Counted from the first letter of the stretch, positions 1 to 6,763 are shown. The stretch: DNA of 12,207 nucleotides from Opitutales bacterium (GCA_007123395.1 SKLD01000221.1:1-12207), one strand, 5' to 3'. The notes: generated by a model from the letters alone, not told the origin. Numbers and translations are program-made.

Positions 1-512
1 CGCCTTGGCTGGTGGGGCTGATCGCGGCCTACATCGACTTGAACGCGGTGCGGGCGGGTCTTGCGGATCTGCCGGAGAACTACCGCTGGTGCGGCTACAC
101 GGAGGCGCTTGCCGGGAAGGAGGATCTCCGCCGCGCGCTGGCCGCGTGCTTCCCGGCGGCGAAAGACACGGCGGAAGCGCTGGCGTGCTACCGTCTGTTG
201 ATGTTAGGGAAGGGAGCGGGGGCAAAGGGCGACGGCACGGGCGCGCGTATCGACCCGGAGGCGCTTTTGGAAGCAGTGAATAACGGCGGGGAGCTGCAGC
301 CGCACGAATTGCTGCGGCTACGGGCGCGGTTTCTCACGGAGGGGCGTGCGCTGGGAAGCCGTGAATGGCTGGAATGGGGAGACGGGGCGCGGGTTCTTGC
401 CATGCTGAAGCGCCCGCCGCCGTGCCGCCCGGTCGACGTGCTCGACAATGTGGACCTTGCGGTGGCGCGCTCACGCGCGACGTTCCGTGCCCTTGAGGAT
501 CCCCGGAGGTAA
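1..512 (+). CDS. REP-associated Y1 transposase-like protein (RAYT/TnpA_REP), C-terminal part, 5' end outside window
   Basis: The reading frame is open from the window edge (first full codon at position 3) to TAA at 510-512, so the start lies upstream; a GTG at 12 is only an internal Val codon. The first residues read PWLVGLIAAYIDLNAVRAG, followed by LPENYRWCGY. This AYIDLNxVRAG...xxYRWSSY-type signature is typical of the second half of the Y1_Tnp domain in REP-associated tyrosine transposases, which use an HUH motif plus a tyrosine to cut single-stranded DNA. The HUH motif itself would lie upstream and is not visible. After the domain comes a basic tail of about 130 residues without a motif I recognise. 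A gene of the same family begins at 11977 in the same orientation. RAYTs are usually single-copy domesticated enzymes acting on REP palindromes, so activity is not assured. Family assignment is fairly sure; function is inferred. Confidence 0.8.
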   Translation, partial: PWLVGLIAAYIDLNAVRAGLADLPENYRWCGYTEALAGKEDLRRALAACFPAAKDTAEALACYRLLMLGKGAGAKGDGTGARIDPEALLEAVNNGGELQPHELLRLRARFLTEGRALGSREWLEWGDGARVLAMLKRPPPCRPVDVLDNVDLAVARSRATFRALEDPRR

Positions 513-517
513 TTATC

Positions 518-544
518 CGTCGCCGCCTTTGCAGAGGCCCGACG
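518..544. repeat. Imperfect hairpin between the transposase-like gene and the convergent membrane protein gene
   Basis: Arms CGTCG (518-522) and CGACG (540-544) enclose a second pair GCCT (525-528) / AGGC (535-538), with a 6-nt loop and small bulges. It begins 5 nt after the stop of the transposase-like gene and ends 19 nt before the stop of the convergent TVP38-type gene. No T-run follows on either strand, so it is a poor intrinsic terminator. It could be a weak bidirectional terminator or a REP-like palindrome of the kind RAYT proteins recognise. Confidence 0.35.
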
Positions 545-563
545 TCATTCCGACAAAGTAGAA

Positions 564-1325
564 TTAATCGTGTTCGGGGTGCGCGTCTTCCCAAGCCTCT
601 TCGATGCGCAGCAAGCGCCTGGCGTAGGCGGTCAGATAGACTGTGATTGCAAGCGCAAGGAGGAGCCCCGCGGCGAGGATGACGAGCCGAAGATCGCCGC
701 CGGGCTCGGGTGACGGCTGCAAACCGGCACGCCCGGCGTAGCCAATCGCCACATACAAGAAAGTGCCCGGAACGATGCCCGCCGCCGTGGCGGCCACGTA
801 GGCAACGAGGCGCACTCCCGTGAGCCCGAGGACGTAGTTGAGCACCGGAAAGGGAAATACCGGCGAGAGCCGCAGGAGCGCCACCACCCGCCATCCTTTG
901 CGCGCCACCGCGCGGTCGAGCGCCTCGAGCTTGCGGCGTTCACGCGTCCACCCGCGCACCCAGTCGCGGGCGGCGTAGCGGGCGATAAGAAAAGCCGCCG
1001 TGGCCCCGAGTGTCGCCCCCGCCACCGCCGCGACCATCCCCCAGCCGAGGCCAAAGGCAAAGCCCGCCCCCAGCGCAAAAAAGGTTCCCGGCACAAAGAG
1101 GATCATCGCCACCGCGAACACAGCGACATAGATGACGACGCCGGCCGGCCCGAGATTCGCGACAACGTGGTTGAACTCCGCAATCCAACTGCCCAAGGGG
1201 AGCGCCCGCGCGAGCACGACAAGAAGGACGATGCCCGCGATGAGGGCGAGCCCGCGGATCCACGCCGCGGCATGGGATTCGGCGTGCTCGGGCGGGATGT
1301 CATCTGCGCTGAAACGGGGCTCCAT
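564..1325 (-). CDS. TVP38/TMEM64 family (VTT / SNARE-associated domain) inner-membrane protein
   Basis: A 253-residue polytopic membrane protein. Hydrophobic segments lie near residues 23-40, 62-79, 83-116, 147-160, 171-197 and 211-233. The VTT/DedA-like hallmarks are present: FVPGTFFALGAGFAFG (about 77-92) in the first re-entrant region and RLSPVFPFPVLNYVLGLTG (about 152-170), followed by a GIVPGTFLYVAIG stretch. Family members are linked to membrane homeostasis and lipid handling in bacteria and eukaryotes, but the substrate here cannot be read from sequence. I chose the ATG at 1325 because CTTTCC at 1334-1339 gives GGAAAG on the coding strand, 8 nt before it, and because residues of the longer frame upstream look non-coding. 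The gene is convergent with the transposase-like gene and divergent from the CE15 esterase gene. It has no visible functional link to its neighbours. Confidence 0.88.
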   Translation of the reverse strand: MEPRFSADDIPPEHAESHAAAWIRGLALIAGIVLLVVLARALPLGSWIAEFNHVVANLGPAGVVIYVAVFAVAMILFVPGTFFALGAGFAFGLGWGMVAAVAGATLGATAAFLIARYAARDWVRGWTRERRKLEALDRAVARKGWRVVALLRLSPVFPFPVLNYVLGLTGVRLVAYVAATAAGIVPGTFLYVAIGYAGRAGLQPSPEPGGDLRLVILAAGLLLALAITVYLTAYARRLLRIEEAWEDAHPEHD

Positions 1326-1333
1326 TGAGGCTA

Positions 1334-1339
1334 CTTTCC
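1334..1339 (-). promoter_or_regulatory. Ribosome binding site fixing the start of the TVP38-type gene
   Basis: GGAAAG on the minus strand, 8 nt upstream of the ATG at 1325. It is one of the few recognisable Shine-Dalgarno-like sites in this window and decides for the 253-residue form over a form 42 residues longer. Confidence 0.55.
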
Positions 1340-1400
1340 ACGCAGAATGGTGACGGGCACAACCTTTTCGCCGTTTCCGGCAAAAATTCCGCCAAGCGCT

Positions 1401-1418
1401 TCTTTGTATTGATACAGT
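1401..1418. promoter_or_regulatory. Upstream motif shared with the second CE15 gene (copy 1)
   Basis: The sequence TCTTTGTATTGATACAGT lies 124 nt before the ATG of the first esterase. An almost identical segment (17 of 18 bases with one 2-nt insertion) lies 113 nt before the ATG of the paralogue, at 3562-3581. This copy contains the dyad TGTAT-TG-ATACA (1405-1416), which suggests a dimeric regulator. No matching -10 hexamer is obvious here, so an operator is as likely as a promoter core. Conservation in a non-coding position between diverged paralogues is the evidence; the binding protein is unknown. Confidence 0.45.
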
Positions 1419-1542
1419 GAAAGAAGGTTTGCAGGACTGCGCGCGGGGCATTGGATCGGACCTTTATCCCGCCATCCTCAACCGCACCAAGGAAGTTGCG
1501 CCGTGCCCTGACGCGGGCGCGTTGACCATTGAAAACGTTGTA

Positions 1543-3198
1543 ATGAAACTCCCGAAGATACGAAAACTCTACGCATTGTGCGCCGCCGTGCCTGTTTGGG
1601 CAGGCGCGGACGCGTTGCACGTTTGGCCGGACCCCGCTTCGATGCCCTCTATGGCGGCGGTTACCTCGCCCTCCCATCCGGACTATCCGGGCCTGCCGGA
1701 TCCGCTGCGCTTCTTCGACCACAGCGTCGGCAACCTTTTCGGACCGGATGTGGTGGACGGTGTGGCATGGCGGAAGTCCCGCCGCCCGGAGATTTTGGAT
1801 ATGCTGCGGCATTACATGTACGGCTACGAACCGGTGCCTGTGCCCGTCGCATTCTCCCCTGTGTCCGTCGACACCGGATTTCTCGACGGTCTTGCCACAA
1901 AAAAGGTGATCGTCGGCAATTTCGGGATCCCCGGCGCCTCGAATATGACAATAGCCCTGTATCTGCCCAATGCCGCGCAGGGACCGGTGCCGGTGATCGT
2001 CGCGCTAAACAACTCAGGCAATGAGACGATTGAACCGGGCGGCAACCGCGCGAACAGATGGGACCTGCCAAGCACGCTCAGGGCGGGCATTGCTCTTGCC
2101 ACGGCATATGTCGGGGACTTTTCCCGCGACAGCAGCAACTCCTATCGCGACGCGCTTATCGAACCGTTCTCGCAATCCGGTTTCGACGGCAACTGGAGAA
2201 CGATCGGAGCATGGGCATGGGGCCTCGGGAGGATGATCGACTCCTTGGAAACCAATCCGGCTGTGGATCCCCACAGGATTGCCGTGACCGGCTTCTCGCG
2301 GCGGGGCAAAGCCGCCTTTTGGGCCGGCGCACTGGACGAACGCATCGCGCTCGTCGGGCCGCATCAGTCCGGCGCGGGGGGGCCGCTCCCGAACCGCCCC
2401 GGGTGGGGCAACAACACCGGATACCGCACTCAGTTCAGGCATTGGTTTTTGCAGGATTTCAACGAGATGCCCTTCTCCGACTATGAGCAGTTGCCGTTTG
2501 ATCAACATTTTCAGGTCGCCCTCATGGCTCCGCGCCGGGCGTTTTTCACCGAGAACAGTTCGTCGGGTGCAAACTTCGACGGCGCAAACGCCATCCGCGT
2601 CGCCGCAGAACCGGTTTGGACATTCCTCGGGGCGGACGCGGAGACGGGGGTCGTCCTCGATTGGGACAGCAACTCATCCCACCAGCACGAGCCTTACCAT
2701 TGGGCGGCCCTGCACGATGCGGTTCTGGATCTGCCGCGCGGAGGAACGGAGGGCTTCCGCCGATGGGCGGTCGATCACGGCCTCGTGCCGGAGGGTGGCG
2801 ACAGCGCCGCGGCCGCGTTGATGGCGGCGGCCGACCTCAATGGCGACGGCACTTCGCTCCTCGAGGCATACCTCTTCGGACTGGATCCGAGTGCCCTCAA
2901 CCGCGTGTCGCCGGTATACTCGCTCGGCGATGAAGGGCGGTTCCGCATTCAAGTGCCGCAGCGCCGAGACGGCACCGGCCTGCCGGGGCGGTCCTATCGT
3001 TGGCGCGGCGTGGAGCAACGGGTGGAGTGGGCTGAAGACCCTGCGGGGCCGTGGAGCGGGTTCGACGCCGGAGAACTCGTGCCCGTGGCCGTCGGGGCGG
3101 TGGACGGCGCGGCCTTTGAGATGGTCACCTTTGAGGACCGCCGCTCCACGGCCAGTGCGCGGATTTTCTTCCGCTTGGGATACCGGCTCAGCGAATGA
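1543..3198 (+). CDS. Exported glucuronoyl esterase-like hydrolase (CE15 family) with dockerin/EF-hand-like C-terminal module
   Basis: 551 residues. I take the ATG at 1543 because it starts a clean signal peptide (MKLPKIRKLYALCAAVPVWAGADA, cleavage near residues 22-24); an upstream in-frame ATG at 1417 adds 42 residues unlike a signal peptide. No Shine-Dalgarno is visible. Residues 30-400 form the alpha/beta-hydrolase domain of CE15 enzymes, which cleave ester bonds between lignin alcohols and 4-O-methyl-glucuronate on xylan. The nucleophile motif is GFSRRGK with Ser252; the FRHWFLQDFN and LPFDQHFQVALMAPR stretches and the SSHQHEPYHW region (candidate catalytic His380 or His382) follow. The usual acidic residue of the E/D-SG-x-GG motif is Gln275 (PHQSGAGG), so the acid is probably Glu or Asp in the loop after APR (TEN or NFDG). 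Residues 405-551 hold a DLNGDG calcium-loop-like segment (431-436), a FGLDP turn and a C-terminal ARIFFRLGYR strand, a module common in exported Verrucomicrobiota enzymes. CE15 membership is firm; true substrate is not. Confidence 0.85.
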   Translation: MKLPKIRKLYALCAAVPVWAGADALHVWPDPASMPSMAAVTSPSHPDYPGLPDPLRFFDHSVGNLFGPDVVDGVAWRKSRRPEILDMLRHYMYGYEPVPVPVAFSPVSVDTGFLDGLATKKVIVGNFGIPGASNMTIALYLPNAAQGPVPVIVALNNSGNETIEPGGNRANRWDLPSTLRAGIALATAYVGDFSRDSSNSYRDALIEPFSQSGFDGNWRTIGAWAWGLGRMIDSLETNPAVDPHRIAVTGFSRRGKAAFWAGALDERIALVGPHQSGAGGPLPNRPGWGNNTGYRTQFRHWFLQDFNEMPFSDYEQLPFDQHFQVALMAPRRAFFTENSSSGANFDGANAIRVAAEPVWTFLGADAETGVVLDWDSNSSHQHEPYHWAALHDAVLDLPRGGTEGFRRWAVDHGLVPEGGDSAAAALMAAADLNGDGTSLLEAYLFGLDPSALNRVSPVYSLGDEGRFRIQVPQRRDGTGLPGRSYRWRGVEQRVEWAEDPAGPWSGFDAGELVPVAVGAVDGAAFEMVTFEDRRSTASARIFFRLGYRLSE

Positions 3199-3222
3199 AG
3201 CGGACATACCCGCCGTGCCATG

Positions 3223-3233
3223 GTTTATTGTTA
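3223..3233 (+). repeat. Direct repeat GTTTATTGTTA, copy 1 (copy 2 at 3567-3577)
   Basis: An exact 11-mer 25 nt after the stop of the first esterase, repeated 344 nt downstream within the shared upstream motif of the second. Similarity continues weakly: AG two bases later and CTTGA at the same offset (3247-3251 and 3591-3595). Unlike copy 2 it is not followed by a TATAAT box. It may be a third regulator site or a relic of the tandem duplication. Confidence 0.4.
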
Positions 3234-3284
3234 AAGCGAAAAAAGTCTTGATTTCAGTGCGGGTTGCAGCGAGCTTTCCCCCGA

Positions 3285-3325
3285 ACGCAGGCAGGTTGCA
3301 ACCTTCGGTTTCTGTGGGCCTGCGT
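3285..3325. repeat. Inverted repeat with an inner 10-bp palindrome
   Basis: The 8-bp arms ACGCAGGC (3285-3292) and GCCTGCGT (3318-3325) are perfect reverse complements. Between them lies the perfect palindrome GGTTGCAACC (3294-3303), and AACC-TTC-GGTT (3300-3310) offers an alternative small hairpin. No T-tract follows, so it is not an intrinsic terminator. It could be part of a folded RNA or a protein-binding dyad. Confidence 0.4.
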
Positions 3326-3504
3326 CCCGCGACGAAAAAGAATAATGAAGCACCTCACGGAAAGTAAAGGATGCACTGCGAGGGGATGCGCCCGTCGGTG
3401 CACCAGAGACCGCCTGCTTCCGGATCCCCGTCGGCAGTTCCGCGCGGAGTCTAATTTGATGTAGGGTATATACATAATAACGTGGCGCTTTGTGTCGTCA
3501 CGGG

Positions 3505-3549
3505 CGCACGTCGGCGATTAAGGGGTTTCGCCGGCGTGCGTTTCTTCTT
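3505..3549 (+). terminator. Rho-independent terminator
   Basis: Stem CGCACGTCGGCG (3505-3516) pairs with CGCCGGCGTGCG (3529-3540) over 12 positions with one U-G wobble, around a 12-nt loop, and is followed at once by TTTCTTCTT (3541-3549). GC-rich stem plus T-rich tail on the + strand is the classic arrangement. It lies 306 nt after the first esterase's stop and just before the promoter-like segment of the second, so it probably ends the upstream transcript and insulates the downstream gene. Confidence 0.75.
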
Positions 3550-3561
3550 AAACCCGCGAGC

Positions 3562-3586
3562 TCTTTGTTTATTGTTACAGTATAAT
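3562..3586 (+). promoter_or_regulatory. Shared upstream motif (copy 2) overlapping a TATAAT -10 box
   Basis: TCTTTGTTTATTGTTACAGT (3562-3581) matches the segment at 1401-1418 apart from one base and a 2-nt insertion. Its last T begins a perfect TATAAT (3581-3586). No good -35 hexamer sits at 16-18 bp spacing, so transcription may need an activator binding the motif. The start codon is 108 nt further on. Together with the terminator just upstream, this suggests the second esterase had its own promoter. Confidence 0.45.
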
Positions 3587-3694
3587 TGGGCTTGAAGGTG
3601 AGTTCTTGCCGGTTGAGCATAACGGCTTTTGAAGGGCTGTCTCCGTGCCCGAGGGAGCGGTCCATTCGCCCCATAGCATCCTTTTTTCTTTTCA

Positions 3695-4750
3695 ATGAAT
3701 ATATGTAAATTTTCATTCCAAAATCCTCCGCTTTTCTTGGCGGCCGTTCTTTTCTTTTCATGGGCTCATGCCGCGGTGGCTTCCGTGGATTGGCCTGCGG
3801 TCGTAAATATGCCGGTCCTGCCGACCGTCGCTTCGTCCTCACACCCGGATTTTCCTGGTCTACCGGATCCATTGCGCCATTTTGACCATGAGGAGGGAGA
3901 TGTCTTCGGCCCTCCGGTGGCTGACAGTGTGGCGTGGCATGAGCGGCGGCGACCGGAGATTCTGGATATGATGCGGCACTACAAATACGGGACGGAGCCG
4001 GAGGCGCCGCACGATATCACCTTTTCCGTGCTTTCGGTGGACGCAGCCTTTCTCGGCGGACTCGCCACGAAAAAGGTTGTGCGGGGCGACTACGGGCCAC
4101 CCGGTTCCCGCCCGATGATTATGAATCTCTATGTCCCGAACGCGGCGGACGGGCCGGTGCCGGTCATCGCGGCGTTGAACGCACAGGGGAATGATCTGAT
4201 CGAGCCGGGCGGCAGCCGCGCCAACCGCTGGGATCTTCCCGGCACGCTGGAGGCGGGTATCGCGCTCGCTACGGCGGCGGTGACAGACTTTGCCTCCGAC
4301 AGCGGTGGATTTGCCAACGCTCTCGTGGAGCCCTACGCCGCCGCGGGCTTTGCGGGCGAATGGCGTGGCATTGCCGCGTGGGCGTGGGGGATGGGACGCA
4401 TGGTGGATTATCTGGAGACGGACCCCGACATCGATCCCCACCGCATCACGCTTTCGGGATACTCGCGGCGCGGTAAAACGGCGCTCTGGGCGGCGGCCCT
4501 CGACGAACGGGTGGCCTTGGTCGCCCCGCACCAGACCGTCACGGGCGGGGCACACCCGACGCGGAGCACATGGGGCTGGGCACCGACCTTCAGCTACCAG
4601 TTTCCACATTGGTTTCTCGAAGCCTATAACGCGATCAACCGTGACGGCAGCCCCAACGATTTCTTCCGTCTTCCGTTTGACCAGCATTTTGCCGTTGCGG
4701 CGGTCGCGCCGCGCTCACGGTCCTTCCGAATACAACCGCGCCCTACGTAG
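3695..4750 (+). pseudogene. CE15 glucuronoyl esterase-like gene, N-terminal part, truncated by a deletion/frame change
   Basis: The frame encodes 351 residues from an ATG with a good signal peptide (MNICKFSFQNPPLFLAAVLF..., cleavage near AHA or AVA, residues 26-29). No Shine-Dalgarno is visible; a pyrimidine tract precedes the ATG. Residues 33-338 align along their whole length with the first esterase and more than half are identical by eye, including SHPDFPGLPDPLR, RRPEILDMMRHYKYG, EPGGSRANRWDLP, the nucleophile motif GYSRRGK (Ser257) and LPFDQHFAVAAVAPR. As in the paralogue, the canonical acid position is Gln (Gln280, PHQTVTGG). Immediately after APR (about 4711-4714) the similarity stops: the loop with the likely acid, the last strands and the SSHQHEPYHW-like histidine region are absent from all three frames, and this frame ends 11 codons later in unrelated residues. 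The rest of the original protein continues in frame +1 (4714-5481). A catalytically dead remnant is the best reading. Confidence 0.8.
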
Positions 4751-5481
4751 TCAGTGCCGAGGCCTTTGATGCGATGCACACGTCCGTGGTCTTCAGTGAA
4801 CCGGTGGAGTCTGGGGACGGTCCCGGTGGTGCCGAGAATCGCGGCAATTACGTCTTTTCTCCGGAACTTGAGGTGCTCTCGGCCGAGCTGCAGGAGGACG
4901 ACCGCACTGTTGTCTTGAGAACCGGAGCAACGGATCCGGAGGAAATTTATCAGCTCACCGTAGGTTCAGTGAACGACCGCGCGGCGACGCCCAACGCGAG
5001 CGTCCCGCAGGATCTGTGGGTACAATTCACTGTCATTGCCCGGATCAACTTCCAGCCCGCTACAACACCGGTTCCGTTTGGCTGGTCGGCCAGTTCCGGG
5101 GAGTTGTTTGGCCTACGGTCCAACGGCATGCGCTTCGGTTGGCTGAGTGCACCGGGTTCCTCCCGGACTCGCGGCAGTTCACGGTCGCCGGACGTGCAAC
5201 ACGACAGCCTCACGCACACCCACGATGCCATGTGGGAGATCGAACTGCCGGACGGCAACTATGATGTGCGGCTTGTTGCGGGCGATCCGAGCCACACGGA
5301 CAGCTACTACAGTTTCCTTGTCGAAGGAGAGTCCATTGTCAGCGGTAGTCCGACATCCTCCAATCGCTGGATCGAGGGCCGCCGTGTTGTCACGGTTACG
5401 GAAGGGCGGCTGACCGTTTCCAGTGGACCCGGTGCCGATAACAACAAGATCTGCTTCATCGAGATCAGCGTTGCACTGTGA
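4714..5481 (+). pseudogene. C-terminal remainder of the broken CE15 gene: SbsA-like Ig domain plus malectin-like carbohydrate-binding-type domain
   Basis: This frame has no start codon of its own at the domain boundary. The first ATG (4774) falls inside the Ig-like domain, whose first strand (TAPYVVSAEAFD) is already coded upstream of it, so it is the displaced tail of the preceding gene rather than an independent one. From TAPYVVSAEAFD to about NDRAATPNASVP it resembles bacterial Ig-like (SbsA/Big_5) domains, with VVFSEPVE and a YQLTVGSVNDRA ending. From ARINFQPATTPVPFGW to KICFIEISVAL it matches a beta-sandwich seen at the C-terminus of many Verrucomicrobiota and Planctomycetota exported proteins (INFQ..., MWEIELPDGNYDVRLVAGDP, RLTVSSGPGADNNKICFIEI), malectin-like and probably sugar-binding or adhesive. 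The first esterase instead carries a dockerin-like tail. The stop lies 7 bp from the stop of the convergent efflux operon. Confidence 0.72.
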
Positions 5482-5488
5482 GGCCGGC

Positions 5489-6763
5489 TCACTCGTAGCG
5501 CAACGCTTCCACGGGATCGAGGCGGGCGGCGCGCAGGGCGGGGAAAAAGCCGAAGGCGATACCGATAAACGAACAGACGACCACGGCGACAGCGATCCAG
5601 AACCACGGAATGATCATGGGTACACCGATGGCGGCGGCGACGGCGTTGCCCGCCGCGAATCCGAGGAGAATACCGATGACGGCTCCGAATTCAGAGAGGA
5701 AGACCGCTTCGAGGAGAAACTGTGTGAGAATGTCGCGCCGTCGCGCGCCAATGGATTTGCGTACACCGATCTCGCGGGTGCGCTCGGTCACGCTCACGAG
5801 CATGATATTCATGATACCGATACCCGCGCAGACGAGGGCGATGGCACTGATGAGCAAGCCGCCGATACCGACGATGTAGGCGATTTCCGCGAAGGCGTCC
5901 TGCAGTGCATCGTTGGTGAATACGTCGAAGTTGTTCGGATCTTCCGGGGCGAGGCCGCGGATAACGCGCATCTCCGCGATGGCCAAGTCGATGGCGCTGC
6001 TCATGGACAGCATGTCGGGGGCTTGCACCGTAATATTCATCGTTCGCCAGCGGTGCCAGTGGTTTGCGACAAAGCGCGTCGTGGGCACAAGGGCAAGATT
6101 GTCGAGAGACGATCCAAAGCGAGTGCCTCGTTCGCGCAGGACGCCGATGACCTCGTAAGCGGCATTCCCGAGGAGGATGCGCTCACCAATGGGATCAAGG
6201 TTCGCAAATAGCGCCTCCTCGATCTCGCGCCCGATGACGACGACAGGCCGGTTGAACTCGGTGTCGGCGGAGGATAGGTTGCGCCCGTAGGCGATCTCGT
6301 AATTGTTGGCCGCGATGTAATGCTCGTTTGTACCTACAATACGGATACGAGGTGAAGTCGAGCGGTCGCCGAATCGCGCCCTTTGTCCTCCTTGGGATTC
6401 ATTGGCCGTGACGGCGAAACCCTCCGCCGCGAGCGCCGCCTCAAGGGCCAACCCCTGCCGCGGAGTGATGTTGGGTCGGCCCCGCCACCGACCCCGCACG
6501 CCCCCCATCCGTATGTCAGGATTATCACGCATGACCTGGAAGGTGTTCGCGCCGAGGATGGCTAGGCCGGAGTCGATGCTTTGACGCACAGCGGAAAGAG
6601 CTGTCATCACTCCCACGACAGAGAAAACGCCGATGGCGATGCCCAGGATTGTGAGGAAAGAACGCAACCGGTTGCCGCCAAGCGATGCGCCGGCGAGGCG
6701 CAGGGTGTCGGTGAAACGTATGCGTCCGGCCGAGCCCGGTCCGTTGCGGCGATGTTCATTCAT
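5489..6763 (-). CDS. MacB/FtsX-type ABC transporter permease (second permease, last gene of efflux operon)
   Basis: 424 residues with MacB/LolCE topology: one N-terminal helix (about 35-57), a periplasmic domain (about 60-295), then three helices (about 297-320, 350-375, 385-408). The FtsX signature is intact: GIGIMNIMLVSVTERTREIG (314-333), RKSIGARRRDILTQFLLEAV next, and the closing ARLDPVEALRYE. There is no ATPase domain; the separate ATPase of the operon (8037-8786) must supply it. The ATG at 6763 lies in the string ATGAATGA, which also contains the stop of the upstream permease (8-bp overlap), pointing to translational coupling. A start 25 codons further up would lengthen the overlap and add residues not typical of the family. 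With the upstream permease it would form a heterodimeric membrane unit that passes substrate from the periplasm to the adaptor and TolC. Substrate unknown. Confidence 0.9.
   Translation of the reverse strand: MNEHRRNGPGSAGRIRFTDTLRLAGASLGGNRLRSFLTILGIAIGVFSVVGVMTALSAVRQSIDSGLAILGANTFQVMRDNPDIRMGGVRGRWRGRPNITPRQGLALEAALAAEGFAVTANESQGGQRARFGDRSTSPRIRIVGTNEHYIAANNYEIAYGRNLSSADTEFNRPVVVIGREIEEALFANLDPIGERILLGNAAYEVIGVLRERGTRFGSSLDNLALVPTTRFVANHWHRWRTMNITVQAPDMLSMSSAIDLAIAEMRVIRGLAPEDPNNFDVFTNDALQDAFAEIAYIVGIGGLLISAIALVCAGIGIMNIMLVSVTERTREIGVRKSIGARRRDILTQFLLEAVFLSEFGAVIGILLGFAAGNAVAAAIGVPMIIPWFWIAVAVVVCSFIGIAFGFFPALRAARLDPVEALRYE

Larger units (their letters stand above)
3199..3694. other. 496-bp gap between the two CE15 genes: inverted repeats, terminator, promoter-like segment
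   Basis: I see no convincing coding sequence; short frames here lack family resemblance and ribosome sites. In order the gap holds an 11-nt direct repeat copy (3223-3233), inverted repeat ACGCAGGC (3285-3292) / GCCTGCGT (3318-3325) enclosing the perfect palindrome GGTTGCAACC (3294-3303), a further possible pairing GGGGAT (about 3382-3387) with ATCCCC (about 3424-3429), a Rho-independent terminator (3505-3549), the shared upstream motif and a TATAAT box (3562-3586), and a pyrimidine tract just before the next ATG. The stretch 3260-3549 has the look of a structured RNA or long 3' UTR ending at the terminator, but I recognise no known RNA family. Confidence 0.5.

Noticed and set aside
1417..1542. 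42-residue N-terminal extension of the first CE15 protein
   Set aside because: The extension is not a signal peptide, whereas the ATG at 1543 begins a clean one. The first codons of the extension also overlap the conserved upstream motif.
3360..3460. Riboswitch in the gap upstream of the second esterase
   Set aside because: Some pairing is possible, but I could not match the conserved core of any riboswitch class I know, and the terminator precedes rather than follows the likely promoter of that gene.
3264..3464. Short open frame in the gap between the two esterases
   Set aside because: It is rich in Arg and Cys with no recognisable domain or ribosome site, and it overlaps the inverted repeats; more consistent with non-coding sequence.
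4630..4750. Programmed ribosomal frameshift joining the two parts of the second CE15 gene
   Set aside because: A frameshift would not restore the missing catalytic segment of about 70 residues, and I see no slippery heptamer with a downstream structure at the junction.
4774..5481. Independent gene starting at ATG 4774
   Set aside because: The Ig-like domain's first strand is coded upstream of this ATG in the same frame, there is no Shine-Dalgarno, and there is no signal peptide. It is the displaced tail of the broken esterase gene.
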